Shown: positions 35,031 to 43,776, counted from the first letter of the stretch. The stretch is 64,000 bases of DNA from Kitasatospora indigofera (GCF_014655955.1 NZ_BNBO01000025.1:1-64000), one strand, 5' to 3'. Notes: generated by a model not told the origin, from the sequence alone. Numbers and translations: made by a program.

Positions 35031-36062
35031 ATGATCATCAAACTGGCAAAGGCAGGTCTCGCCGCGGCGCTGGCCCTCACCTCCCTCAGCGCCGCCGGAG
35101 CCACCACCGCCTCGGCCGCGGGCCCCGTGCAGGGCCCCGACCTGGCGGTCTCCCAGAGCGGCAACTACCCGATCTTCCCGATCGACAACACCAACATGGG
35201 CGTCACCTGGAGTTCGGCGGGCACCGCCGACGTCACCGGCGCCACCCACCTGACGGTCGAGCTGCCGCCCGGCGTGACCACCGACGGCGCGCTGATGTAC
35301 TCCGTACCGCCGGACTTCACCTTCACCCAGACCGTCTCGGCGGACCGGCGCCGGCTGGAGGCCACCTTCGTGGGCACCCGCCGCCCCGGGCGCAGCGACT
35401 TCATGAAGGTGCAACTGGGCACCCACGGCACGGTCCGCCCGTCCGGGACGATCCGGGTGACGGCCTCCAACCGGGACGACGCCGACCTGTCCGACAACGT
35501 CAGCAGCTACGCGATCGGCGTCGGCCCGATCGCCTCGGCGGCCCCGGCCGCGCCGGCCGTCACCGCCATCGACACCACCACCGGGCCGGCCGCCGGCGGC
35601 ACCGCCGTGACGGTCACCGGGACGGCCCTCGACAACGGCTTCGTGCTCTTCGGCGACCGCCCCGCCACGGGTGGCTGCACCAGCACCTCGTGCACCGTGA
35701 CGGCGCCGGCCGGCGCCGGCAGCCTGCCGGTCACCGTGGTCACGCCGGGCGGGCACGCCGACGCACCGGCCGCCTTCGGGTACGTCGGCACGCCGCCCGT
35801 CCCGGCGGCGCCGGCGGTGACCTCGATCGGCACCGCGACCGGTGGCCCGGCCGCCGGCGGCACCGCCCTCACCGTCCTCGGCTCCGGCCTGACCTACGGC
35901 ACGGTGGCGTTCGGCGGCGTCCCGGCGACGCACGTCTCGTGCGGCCCGACCGCCTGCACCGCCGTCTCCCCGGCGGGGACGGGCACGGTGGACGTGACGG
36001 TGACGACACCCGGCGGCACCAGCGCGCCGGTCACCGCCGACCGGTTCACGTACACCGCCTGA
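35031..36062 (+). CDS. Secreted protein with two IPT/TIG domains
   Basis: 343 residues: a signal peptide (about 1-27, cut after ASA), an N-terminal DUF11-like beta domain of about 140 residues, then two IPT/TIG immunoglobulin-like repeats (about 180-255 and 262-343), each with the GPAAGGTAVTVTG-type entry and a CTSTSC or CGPTAC cysteine pair. It is probably exported and surface- or matrix-associated; no sortase motif was seen. ATG 35031 lacks a ribosome site. A perfect hairpin follows. Confidence 0.8.
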   Translation: MIIKLAKAGLAAALALTSLSAAGATTASAAGPVQGPDLAVSQSGNYPIFPIDNTNMGVTWSSAGTADVTGATHLTVELPPGVTTDGALMYSVPPDFTFTQTVSADRRRLEATFVGTRRPGRSDFMKVQLGTHGTVRPSGTIRVTASNRDDADLSDNVSSYAIGVGPIASAAPAAPAVTAIDTTTGPAAGGTAVTVTGTALDNGFVLFGDRPATGGCTSTSCTVTAPAGAGSLPVTVVTPGGHADAPAAFGYVGTPPVPAAPAVTSIGTATGGPAAGGTALTVLGSGLTYGTVAFGGVPATHVSCGPTACTAVSPAGTGTVDVTVTTPGGTSAPVTADRFTYTA

Positions 36063-36082
36063 GGTCTCAAGCTCTCCACCCC

Positions 36083-36119
36083 CCGGTGCCCGGTCGGCCG
36101 CCCGCCGACCGGGCACCGG
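36083..36119 (+). terminator. Terminator after the IPT/TIG gene
   Basis: A perfect 16-bp stem with a 5-nt loop, 20 bp past the stop codon. Confidence 0.8.
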
Positions 36120-36146
36120 CCTGTCCGGGCCCGTCCCGCCGCAATG

Positions 36147-36160
36147 TTGAACACGTTCAA
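36147..36160. promoter_or_regulatory. Palindromic operator before a membrane protein gene
   Basis: TTGAACACGTTCAA is a perfect inverted repeat with a 2-nt centre in an AT-rich patch, 72 bp upstream of the next gene. The form suits a TetR-type repressor; no regulator gene adjoins it. Confidence 0.5.
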
Positions 36161-36231
36161 TTCTAGGTCTAGAGTCAGCGCTGCACGGGTGAGGAGAATC
36201 GTCACCCGTCCTTCCACCTGGGGGTACGCAG

Positions 36232-36843
36232 ATGAGCAGGACGCCGAACGAGACCGAGCGGACCGCACTGCGCACGGTCCGCCGCTGGCTCTGGATCTTC
36301 GTGGTCTGCCTGGTGCTCAGCGGCCTGACCGCCTTCCCGCTGGAGACCGAGACCCGCTGGCTGGCCGACCTCGCCACCGGTCCGGCCGCGCCGGTCAGCG
36401 AGCACTTCCCCGGACTCCTGGCGAAGCTGTTGCAGGTCCGCGACGGCATCGCCGACACCAACCGCCGGTACCCCTTCCTCGCCTACGGCACCGACTGGCT
36501 GGCCTTCGCCCACCTGGTGATCGCGGTGGCCTTCTGGGGGCCGATCCAGGACCCGGTCCGCAACGTCTGGGTGATCCGGTGGGCGACGATCGCCTGCGGC
36601 GCGATCATCCCGCTGGCGCTGATCTGCGGGCCGCTGCGCGGCATCCCGCTGTACTGGCGATTCGTCGACATGTCGTTCGGTGTGGTCGGCGTGGTCCCGC
36701 TGCTGATCGTGCTGCGCGGCATCCGCTCGATCGAGCGCGGCGCCGCCGGGCGCAGCACCCGGCGGGACGCGGGGCACGACACCGGTGACGACACCGTGCA
36801 CGGCACCGGGCGGCGCGCCGCCGGCACCGCCGCCACCGCCTGA
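36232..36843 (+). CDS. Four-helix membrane protein of unknown function
   Basis: 203 residues with about four transmembrane helices (near 20-37, 85-102, 115-132, 142-162) and a charged His/Asp/Arg-rich tail. The family is not recognised. ATG 36232 has a weak GGGGG site. A lone TTGAACACGTTCAA palindrome upstream suggests repression by a distant TetR-type protein. Confidence 0.75.
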   Translation: MSRTPNETERTALRTVRRWLWIFVVCLVLSGLTAFPLETETRWLADLATGPAAPVSEHFPGLLAKLLQVRDGIADTNRRYPFLAYGTDWLAFAHLVIAVAFWGPIQDPVRNVWVIRWATIACGAIIPLALICGPLRGIPLYWRFVDMSFGVVGVVPLLIVLRGIRSIERGAAGRSTRRDAGHDTGDDTVHGTGRRAAGTAATA

Positions 36844-36993
36844 CCGGCCCGCCGGAGGGCGTCCCGCTGAGCCAACCGGGGGAACCTCCCCAGTGCCTGC
36901 CCCGGCCGCCTCCCGGCGTCCGGGTCAGGTGCGCCCGGCGTAACGAGCAGGCCCTACCATCGCCCTGAAGAGCTGACGGGAGGCGGAACGGGC

Positions 36994-37770
36994 GTGGCCG
37001 ATACGGTGATCGATCTCAATGCGGACCTCGGGGAGGGCTTCGGTCGCTGGACACTGACCGACGACGAGGCCCTGTTGTCGGTGGTGACCAGTGCCAACGT
37101 CGCCTGCGGGTTCCACGCCGGGGACCCGTCGACGATGCGCCGGGTCTGCGCCCTGGCCGCCGAGCGCGGCGTCCGGATCGGCGCCCAGGTCTCCTACCGC
37201 GACCTGGCCGGATTCGGCCGGCGGGCGATGGACGTCCCGCCGGAGGAGCTGGCGGACGAGATCGCCTACCAGATCGGCGCCCTCCAGGTGTTCGCCCGGG
37301 CGGCCGGCTCACGCGTCTCGTACGTCAAACCGCACGGCGCCCTCTACAACCGGGTGGTCGCCGACTCGGAGCAGGCCGAGGCCGTGGTGGCCGGGATCCT
37401 GCGGGCCGGGGCGGTGTGCGACGGCCCGCTGCCGGTGCTCGGCCTGCCCGGCTCCCGGCTGCTCGCCGTGGCGGAGGGCGTCGGGCTGCCGGTCGTCGCC
37501 GAGGCCTTCGCCGACCGCGCCTACACCTGGGCCGGCACGCTCGTCCCCCGCCGGGACCCGGACGCCGTGGTGCACGACCCGGAGGCCGTGATCTCCCGCG
37601 CGGTCGGCATGGCCCGCGACGGCCTGGTCACCGCCATCGGCGGCGAGCCGGTCGCCATCGAGGCCCGGTCGCTGTGCGTGCACGGGGACACCCCCGGCGC
37701 CGCCCAGCTCGCCTGGCGGGTGCGCGGGGCGCTGGCCTCGGCCGGCATCCGGGTGGAGGCGTTCAGCTGA
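36994..37770 (+). CDS. pxpA: 5-oxoprolinase subunit A (LamB/YcsF family)
   Basis: 258 residues. It opens with DLNADLGEGFGRW, the YcsF hallmark, and has NVACGFHAGDP and VKPHGALYN. With PxpB and PxpC it hydrolyses 5-oxoproline to glutamate with ATP. GTG 36994 is preceded by GGGAGG. First of three overlapping genes in the order A-B-C. Confidence 0.94.
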   Translation: MADTVIDLNADLGEGFGRWTLTDDEALLSVVTSANVACGFHAGDPSTMRRVCALAAERGVRIGAQVSYRDLAGFGRRAMDVPPEELADEIAYQIGALQVFARAAGSRVSYVKPHGALYNRVVADSEQAEAVVAGILRAGAVCDGPLPVLGLPGSRLLAVAEGVGLPVVAEAFADRAYTWAGTLVPRRDPDAVVHDPEAVISRAVGMARDGLVTAIGGEPVAIEARSLCVHGDTPGAAQLAWRVRGALASAGIRVEAFS

Positions 37771-38438
37771 GCGCCGGCCACCGCCGGCAGCTCCCCGGCG
37801 GCGCGGACCGCCCGGGACCTACCGTCCGCCGGGCCGGCCCGGGCGCCCTGCTCGCCGAGGTGGCGGACACCGCGGAGGCCGGCGCCCTGTACGCCTGGCT
37901 GTCCGCGCTGCGCGCCGCCGGGGAGCTGCCGGCGGTGGCCGAGATCGTGCCGGCCGCCCGGACCGTCCTGCTCGACGGCGCCGAGGACGTCCCGGCGCTG
38001 ACCGCCCTGCTGACGGCCTGGCGCCCGGCGGCCGGCACCGGACCGCAGGGCCCGCTGGTGGAGGTCCCGGCCGTCTACGACGGCGCCGACCTCGCCGAGG
38101 TGGCGGCGCTCTGGGGCGTCTCCCCCGAGGCGGCCGTCCGGATCCACACCGAGCCGCTGTACCGGGTGGCGTTCTGCGGTTTCGCACCCGGCTTCGGCTA
38201 CCTCACCGGCCTGCCCGAACGGTACGAGGTGCCCCGCCGGGCCACGCCGCGCACCGCGGTGCCCGCCGGGTCGGTGGCGCTGGCCGGCCCCTGGACCGGG
38301 GTGTACCCGCGGTCCTCCCCCGGCGGGTGGCAGTTGCTCGGCCGGACCGCCCTGACGCTCTGGGACACCGGGCGCGAGCCGGCCGCCCTGCTCGCGCCGG
38401 GTGTCCGGGTGCGGTTCACCGCGGTGCGGCCCGGATGA
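37767..38438 (+). CDS. pxpB: 5-oxoprolinase subunit B (KipI family), probable CTG start
   Basis: 223 residues with KipI-type motifs (FCGFAPGFGYLTGLP; PRTAVPAGSVALAG). The likely start is CTG 37767: GGAGG lies 7 nt before it, it overlaps the pxpA stop (CTGA), and it keeps the N-terminal strand VRRAGPGALLAEV. The first ordinary start in frame (GTG 37860) would remove that strand. Subunit B and C form a complex with A. Confidence 0.88.
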   Translation: MSAGHRRQLPGGADRPGPTVRRAGPGALLAEVADTAEAGALYAWLSALRAAGELPAVAEIVPAARTVLLDGAEDVPALTALLTAWRPAAGTGPQGPLVEVPAVYDGADLAEVAALWGVSPEAAVRIHTEPLYRVAFCGFAPGFGYLTGLPERYEVPRRATPRTAVPAGSVALAGPWTGVYPRSSPGGWQLLGRTALTLWDTGREPAALLAPGVRVRFTAVRPG

Positions 38439-39295
38439 GCGCGCTGGCGGTGGTCCGCCCCGGGCCGCTGACGACGGTTCAGGACCTCGGGCGGCGCGGC
38501 GTCGCCCACCTCGGCGTGCCACGGGCCGGCGCCCTGGACGAGCCCGCCCTGCGGGCGGCCAACCGGCTGACCGGCAACGACCCGGGCGCCGCCGTACTGG
38601 AGACGACCGTCGGCGGGGTCGCCCTGCGGACGCTCGGGCCCGTCCTGCTGGCGGTCACCGGAGCCCCCGCGCCGGTCCGGGTGGACGGGCGGCCCGCCGC
38701 CTGGGGCGCCGCCGTCGCCGTCCCCGCGAACGCGCTGGTCGAGGTCGGGCCGGCCACCCACGGGGTCCGAAGCTATCTGGCCGTCGCGGGCGGGATCGCC
38801 GTCCCGCCGGTGCTCGGCAGCCGCTCGGCCGACCTGCTGTCCGGCCTCGGCCCGCCGCCGCTGGCCGTCGGCACCGTCCTGCCGGTCGGCCCGCCGCCGG
38901 CCCTGCGGCCGCGCCCCGAACTCGTCCCGCTGCCCGCTCCCCCGGCCGGGCTGGTGCTGCGCCTGCACCTGGGCCCCCGGGCCGACTGGTTCGAACCGGG
39001 GGCGGTGGCCCGGCTGGCCCGCGACCGGTACCGGGTCGCCGCCGCCAGCAACCGGATCGCGCTGCGGACCGACGGCCCGCCGGTCGGCCGCGCGCGCAGC
39101 GGCGAGCTCCCGAGCGAGGGGATGGTGCTGGGCGCCGTCCAAGTCCCGCCGGACGGCCGCCCGGTGGTCTTCCTCGCCGACCACCCCACCACCGGCGGCT
39201 ACCCCGTGGTCGGCGTGGTGCCGCCCGCGGACCTGGCGGCCGCCGCCCAGGCCCGGCCGGGCACGCCGCTGCGTTTCGTGCTGCTGCGCGGCTGA
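38435..39295 (+). CDS. pxpC: 5-oxoprolinase subunit C (biotin-dependent carboxylase-like)
   Basis: 286 residues of the KipA/PxpC family: LTTVQDLGRRGVAHLGVP near the N-terminus, SYLAVAGGI, and TGGYPVVGVV near the end. ATG 38435 overlaps the pxpB stop (ATGA). Last gene of the pxp operon. Confidence 0.93.
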   Translation: MSALAVVRPGPLTTVQDLGRRGVAHLGVPRAGALDEPALRAANRLTGNDPGAAVLETTVGGVALRTLGPVLLAVTGAPAPVRVDGRPAAWGAAVAVPANALVEVGPATHGVRSYLAVAGGIAVPPVLGSRSADLLSGLGPPPLAVGTVLPVGPPPALRPRPELVPLPAPPAGLVLRLHLGPRADWFEPGAVARLARDRYRVAAASNRIALRTDGPPVGRARSGELPSEGMVLGAVQVPPDGRPVVFLADHPTTGGYPVVGVVPPADLAAAAQARPGTPLRFVLLRG

Positions 39296-39322
39296 AGCCC
39301 GCCCGGAGGGGCGGACCGTTCG

Positions 39323-40078
39323 TCAGTGGGCGAGCGCCCCGGCGACCGCCCGGACGAAGCCCTCGGGGTTGTCGATCATGATGTTGTGCCCGCAGTCCGG
39401 CACCGCGGTCACCTGCACGCCCGCGCTCCGCAGCCGCGCGGCGCCGGCCGGCTCGCCGTCCGCGGCCGGGTGCAGGAAGGTGCGCGGGAGCGGCAGGTCC
39501 AGCAGCAGCTCGCGCACGCTGCCCCGGGCCAGGTGGACGGCGCTGCGGTGCAGCGCCTCCGGGCCGGCCAGCCGCATGGTGGCCCACCAGAACGGGCTCA
39601 CCGACTCCCGCACCTCGCGCCGGCCCCCGTTCAGGAACTCCTCCTCCGTGAAGGTGGCGATGCCGCTGCTGCCGGACCGGCGGGACGGGCTCACGGGGTC
39701 GAGGTTGGCGTCCACCAGGACGAGGGCGGAGACCAGGTCCGGATGGCGGGCGGCGAGGTGCACGGCGACGGTGCCGCCCATGCTGTGGCCGATCACCTCG
39801 GCGCCGGCGACACCGGCGGCGCGCAGGGCGGCCGCCAGGGCGTCCGCGTGCGCCTCCATGGTGTACGGGAAGTCGGTGGGGCGGTCGCTGAGGCCGAAGC
39901 CGAGCAGGTCGGCCAGCAGGGAGCGGCGGCCGGACAGCACCGGGTGGGCGGCGACGGCCGCGAAGTAGGCGGGCGCGGTGGCGCCGAGACCGTGGACGTA
40001 CACCCGGGCCGGGTCGGCGCCGGGGAGTTCCACCCAGCGCAGCCGGTCGCCGTTCGGGGTCACGGGGGTGTGCCGCAT
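39323..40078 (-). CDS. Alpha/beta-fold hydrolase
   Basis: 251 residues. The nucleophile elbow is GHSMGG, the acid is expected near LVDAN or the following turn, and the catalytic His lies in DCGHN. HGLGAT forms the oxyanion region. No signal peptide. AAGGAG lies 8 nt before ATG 40078. It is divergent from a PadR regulator with a large dyad between them, so the pair is probably a regulated detoxification or ester-cleavage unit; substrate unknown. Confidence 0.88.
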   Translation of the reverse strand: MRHTPVTPNGDRLRWVELPGADPARVYVHGLGATAPAYFAAVAAHPVLSGRRSLLADLLGFGLSDRPTDFPYTMEAHADALAAALRAAGVAGAEVIGHSMGGTVAVHLAARHPDLVSALVLVDANLDPVSPSRRSGSSGIATFTEEEFLNGGRREVRESVSPFWWATMRLAGPEALHRSAVHLARGSVRELLLDLPLPRTFLHPAADGEPAGAARLRSAGVQVTAVPDCGHNIMIDNPEGFVRAVAGALAH

Positions 40079-40135
40079 GGCCGTCTCTCCTTCAGGTGCG
40101 GGACGGAGGGTCCGGTGGTGGGGACCGCCTCCGCA

Positions 40136-40175
40136 CCATACATCGATGCCGAGGTATCTCGTAGTCGATATATGG
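40136..40175. promoter_or_regulatory. Nested 40-bp dyad, PadR operator
   Basis: Outer arms CCATACATCGA (40136-40146) and TCGATATATGG (40165-40175) match at 10 of 11 positions; inner arms CGAG and CTCG enclose GTAT at the exact centre. It fills the middle of the hydrolase/padR intergenic space. Confidence 0.6.
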
Positions 40176-40202
40176 GATCCGGTGATCTGGAAGAGTGGAG
40201 CC

Positions 40203-40754
40203 ATGCTGAAGCTCGCGATCCTCGGACTCCTCCACGAGCGGCCGCTGCACGGCTACGAGCTGCGGCGCCACCTCGCCGCGCTCACCGGCCACGTCCGGCC
40301 GATCAGCGACGGCACGCTCTACCCCGCGATCAAGCGCCTGGAGGCCGACGGGCTGCTCGTCCGCGAGACCGAGCCCGGCACCACCGCCGCCCCGCGGCAC
40401 ACCCTGCACCTCACCGAGGACGGCCGGGCGGCCCTGGCCGACCGCCTGCGCACCCCCGAGGACCTCGACATCAGCGACGAGAACCGCTGGTTCACCGTGC
40501 TGGCCTTCCTGCGCCACCTGGACGCGCCCGCCGAGCAGGCCGCCGTGCTGCGCCGCCGGCTCGCCTTCCTCCAGCAGCCCGCCAGCTTCTTCTACGACGG
40601 CGAACGCCCGCTCGGCGCCGAGGAGTTCGAGGACCCGTTCCGGCGCGGCCTGCTCCTGATCGCCCGCACCACCACCCAGGCCGAACTGGCCTGGCTGGAA
40701 TCGACCCTCGCCGAACTGGACGCCGGGGCCGGGAGCGCGCGGCCGGCCGGCTGA
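40203..40754 (+). CDS. PadR-family transcriptional regulator
   Basis: 183 residues. The PadR winged helix is complete (LGLLHERPLHGYELRRHL; SDGTLYPAIKRLEADGLL), followed by a C-terminal dimerisation region with a long helix (about 95-175). It probably represses itself and the divergent hydrolase through the 40-bp dyad. ATG 40203 follows GGAG at 3 nt. Confidence 0.92.
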   Translation: MLKLAILGLLHERPLHGYELRRHLAALTGHVRPISDGTLYPAIKRLEADGLLVRETEPGTTAAPRHTLHLTEDGRAALADRLRTPEDLDISDENRWFTVLAFLRHLDAPAEQAAVLRRRLAFLQQPASFFYDGERPLGAEEFEDPFRRGLLLIARTTTQAELAWLESTLAELDAGAGSARPAG

Positions 40755-40834
40755 GCCCGGCACACGGCCGGGGCCGTGCCGTCCGGGCGCGGGCCCGACG
40801 CGTCGGCCCGACCCGGGCCGACACTCCCGGCACG

Positions 40835-40873
40835 GGTCCGACCCGACCCGGGCGGGCCGGGTCGGGTCGGGCC
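40835..40873. terminator. Bidirectional terminator padR / DUF4396 gene
   Basis: 17-bp arms with one mismatch, rich in CCCGACCCGACCC, and a 5-nt loop between convergent genes. Confidence 0.75.
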
Positions 40874-40901
40874 AGGGGACTCCCGGACGCGCCACCGGGG
40901 G

Positions 40902-41489
40902 TCAGTGCCGGTGATGGGCGTGCACCACGGCGTGACCCCGGCCGCGGGCGATCATCCAGCGGTTCACCGGGACGGTCAGCACGAAGGCGAGCGCCAGCGA
41001 GCCGGCCAGCGCGGCCCAGAACAGCGCGTTGCCGAGACCGGCGTCCATCGCACCGGGGACGGTGACCATCACGGTGTTGTCGATCAGCTCCATCACCAGG
41101 ATGGACACCGTGTCGGCGGCCAGCGCGACCTTGACGGCCCGGCGCACCGGCAGGCCGGCCCGCAGCACGCCGCGCATGGTGAGCGCGTAGCCGAAGACGA
41201 AGGCCAGGGCGACCGACAGGACCACGGTGGCGCCGTTGTGCAGGCCGAGTGCCGTGCCCAGGATCATGCCCAGCACCTCACCGATCGCGCAGCCGGTGAG
41301 GCAGTGCAGGGTGGCCTGCACCGCCGTGCGCCAACCGCCGTCCCGGGCGGGACCGTGACCGGCGTGGCCGGCGTGGGCACTGTGGCCGGCATGGGCTTGA
41401 CCGCCGCCCTGGGCGCCGTGCCCGCCGTGGGCGGTGTGAGGTCCTCCGGCGCCGTGGGTGCCGGTTGCGTGGTGCGCGGGGTCTGCCAT
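40902..41489 (-). CDS. DUF4396 membrane protein with His-rich N-terminus
   Basis: 195 residues. Residues 1-50 are packed with His and Gly (HGGHG, HAGHSAHAGH), then comes CLTGCAIGEVLGM and four or so transmembrane helices, ending in HAVVHAHHRH. The histidines and the Cys pair suggest metal handling. GGAGG lies 6 nt before ATG 41489. A CsoR-type palindrome is 70 bp upstream, pointing to copper. The DUF4396 assignment is from memory of the family; function is undefined. Confidence 0.8.
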   Translation of the reverse strand: MADPAHHATGTHGAGGPHTAHGGHGAQGGGQAHAGHSAHAGHAGHGPARDGGWRTAVQATLHCLTGCAIGEVLGMILGTALGLHNGATVVLSVALAFVFGYALTMRGVLRAGLPVRRAVKVALAADTVSILVMELIDNTVMVTVPGAMDAGLGNALFWAALAGSLALAFVLTVPVNRWMIARGRGHAVVHAHHRH

Positions 41490-41559
41490 GTCGTCCTCCG
41501 CCGGTACTGATGCCGATGCCGATCCGCCGCCTGTTCCGCGGTTCGTCGGTGCCAACGTT

Positions 41560-41576
41560 ATACCCCCAGGGGGTAT
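41560..41576. promoter_or_regulatory. CsoR-type copper operator
   Basis: ATACCCCCAGGGGGTAT is a perfect 17-bp palindrome of the form bound by CsoR copper repressors (TATACCCC...GGGGTATA). It is in the promoter region of the DUF4396 gene. The rest of the 41490-41886 gap shows nothing more. Confidence 0.7.
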
Positions 41577-41886
41577 TCCCGCATCGTCATTCGCCCGCGT
41601 CGGGCCCGGCCGCCCCGATCGAGGACAGCGGCGTCCCGGCCAGTAAGGCCCACCCCGTCCGGCCCGAGCGCCCGCCGTCGATCTCCGCCCCCGGCCGCGC
41701 CGGGCCCGTGCCGCAGCGGACGGCGATCGGCCTGAACCAGCTCTCCTACGACAGCGCGCAGGTTGACATACCGTCAGCATCGCGGGCGGCACCGGCCGTC
41801 CGGGTACGACCGGAAAGCATCCTCACGCCTTCCCGGCACCCCTCCGGGCACTTCCCGTCGGCCGGCCGCCGTGCTCCGATGGGGCC

Positions 41887-42576
41887 ATGAGCGAAGAGCG
41901 ACGCAAGGGCTATCGGGGGACCGGCCCCGGGGCGATCACGCCGGACGGCTGTGCGGTGGAGGTGTGGGAGCGGCTGCCCGTCGGGGACGAGCCGGAGGTG
42001 ATCGCCCGGGCCGCGCCGGCCGGGGCGAGCATCCTGGAGCTGGGCTGCGGGGCGGGCCGGGTGACGCACCCGCTGGTCGGCCGCGGCTTCGCGGTCACCG
42101 CCGTTGACGAGTCGGCCGAGATGCTGGCGCGGATCCGCGGCGCCCGGACGGTGCGCAGCCCGATCGAAGCGCTGGACCTGGGTGAGCGGTTCGACGTGGT
42201 GCTGCTCGGGTCCTTCCTGGTGCACGCGGGCGATCCCGAGGTCCGCCGTGGCCTGCTGCGGTGCTGCCTGCGCCACGTCGCCCCGGGCGGTGCCGTCCTG
42301 ATCCAGCGCGAGGGCGCCGGCTGGCACAGCGGGCTGCCCCGCGAGCGCAGGATCGGCGACGGGCTCTCCCGGGTGGTGTCCGCGGAGCCGGCCGGCCCCG
42401 GGGTGAACTCCGTCCACGTCGAGTACGTCTTCCCCGACGCGCGGTGGACCCAGACCTTCCTCTCCCGGCCGCTCACGCCCGAGGCCTTCGAGCGGGCGCT
42501 CGCCGAGTGCGGGCTCAGGGTGGACAGCTACCTGACGGCGGACGGGACCTGGGCCCGGGCGGTGCCGCTGGGCTGA
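41887..42576 (+). CDS. SAM-dependent methyltransferase
   Basis: 229 residues, class I fold: ILELGCGAGRVTHPL (motif I), AVDES (motif II), FDVVLLGS (post-I) and APGGAVLIQ (motif III). The C-terminal half is beta-rich. Substrate unknown. No strong ribosome site precedes ATG 41887. Single gene. Confidence 0.88.
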   Translation: MSEERRKGYRGTGPGAITPDGCAVEVWERLPVGDEPEVIARAAPAGASILELGCGAGRVTHPLVGRGFAVTAVDESAEMLARIRGARTVRSPIEALDLGERFDVVLLGSFLVHAGDPEVRRGLLRCCLRHVAPGGAVLIQREGAGWHSGLPRERRIGDGLSRVVSAEPAGPGVNSVHVEYVFPDARWTQTFLSRPLTPEAFERALAECGLRVDSYLTADGTWARAVPLG

Positions 42577-42886
42577 GCGGCCGGACCGACCGTCGGCGCC
42601 GGTCGACCGGGCCGGTCGTCCGGGGCCGGCCGGCCGGGTGGAGGGGCTGCCGCCGCCCGGCGGCCGGCCGCAGGTCGTGCGGCGCCGGGGGGACGGCGGG
42701 GCCGCCCCGGGGGCGAAGGATCTCCCGACACCTTCACCGCGTACTATCGGGCCGCGCCGGGCTGCGCGCGGCGCCTGCGCCGGGCGGCAGGTCCGGCCCC
42801 GGCATGCGCGGAGACGCACCACGTACGCGCCGCCGTCCGCCGGTACGCCCCCCGCCCGCCTCTCAGCACGACGAAACGGACCGCTC
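42577..42886. other. Gap upstream of uppP
   Basis: 310 bp of GC-rich sequence. No gene, hairpin of note or clear promoter was recognised, apart from a TACTAT -10-like hexamer near 42742. Confidence 0.4.
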
Positions 42887-42928
42887 ATGCGCATCGACCG
42901 ACTGATACCCCGGGCGGGTAGCCGGTGA
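42887..42928 (+). CDS. Possible 13-codon leader ORF coupled to uppP
   Basis: ATG 42887 opens MRIDRLIPRAGSR and stops at TGA 42926-42928, which overlaps the uppP GTG (GTGA). It may simply be chance, but the coupling geometry is exact and uppP has no better ribosome site than GGGCGGG in this ORF. Confidence 0.3.
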   Translation: MRIDRLIPRAGSR

Positions 42929-43776
42929 TCGACTGGTTCCACGGGGCCGTGCTCGGCCTGATCCAGGGGCTGACCGAGTTCCTGCCGGTCTCCTCCAGCG
43001 CCCACCTGCGGGTCTTCTCCGCCCTGCTGGGCTGGGACGACCCCGGAGCGGCGTTCACCGCGGTGACCCAGCTCGGCACCGAGTCCGCCGTGCTGATCTA
43101 CTTCCGCCGCGACATCGCCTCGATCGTGAAGACCTGGACGCTCTCCCTGTTCCGGCCCGCACTGCGCTCGCACCAGGACGCGCGGATGGGCTGGTTCGTG
43201 ATCATCGGCACGCTGCCGATCGGCATCCTCGGCGCGACCTTCCAGCACACCATCGAGAACTCGCTGCGCGACCTCCGGGTGATCGGCACCACGCTGATCC
43301 TCTTCGGCGTCATCCTGGCCGTCGCCGACCGCACCCGGGCCGTCCGGCACGCCAGGCCGATCAGCGACCTGACGCTGCCGCACGCGATCGGCTACGGCTT
43401 CGCCCAGGCGCTCGCCCTGATCCCCGGGGTCTCCCGCTCCGGCGGCACCATCAGCGCGGGCCTGCTGCTCGGCTACAGCCGGGAGGCCGCGGCCCGGTAC
43501 TCCTTCCTGCTCGCCATCCCGGCGGTGCTGGCCTCCGGCGTGCTGGAGGTCTTCAAGATCGGTGAGGGCCCGGCGCCCGCCTGGGGCCCGACCCTGCTGG
43601 CCACCCTGATCGCCTTCGTGGTCGGCTACGCGGCGGTCGCCTGGTTCCTGAAGTACATCTCCTCGCACAGCTTCACGCCGTTCGTGGTGTACCGGATCCT
43701 GCTCGGCGTCCTGATCATCGGCCTGGTCACCTTCGGCGTGCTCGAACCCGACGCCGGCGTGGTCGTGGCGAAGTAG
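42925..43776 (+). CDS. uppP: Undecaprenyl-diphosphatase (BacA/UppP family)
   Basis: A 283-residue membrane enzyme recycling undecaprenyl diphosphate for wall synthesis. The two signature motifs are present: EFLPVSSSAHL and PGVSRSGGT, plus eight or so helices. GTG 42925 begins the conserved N-terminus (WFHGAVLGLIQGLTEFLP). A very strong hairpin follows. Confidence 0.95.
   Translation: MIDWFHGAVLGLIQGLTEFLPVSSSAHLRVFSALLGWDDPGAAFTAVTQLGTESAVLIYFRRDIASIVKTWTLSLFRPALRSHQDARMGWFVIIGTLPIGILGATFQHTIENSLRDLRVIGTTLILFGVILAVADRTRAVRHARPISDLTLPHAIGYGFAQALALIPGVSRSGGTISAGLLLGYSREAAARYSFLLAIPAVLASGVLEVFKIGEGPAPAWGPTLLATLIAFVVGYAAVAWFLKYISSHSFTPFVVYRILLGVLIIGLVTFGVLEPDAGVVVAK

Noticed and set aside
36232..36843. 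pxpABC sharing an operon with the upstream four-helix membrane gene
   Set aside because: A 150-bp gap, own ribosome site for pxpA and the separate palindrome before the membrane gene argue for independent units.
42906..42920. TACCC-N5-GGGTA resembling a second CsoR site near uppP
   Set aside because: Arms only 5 bp with a GC-filled centre and no flanking AT half sites; likely chance.
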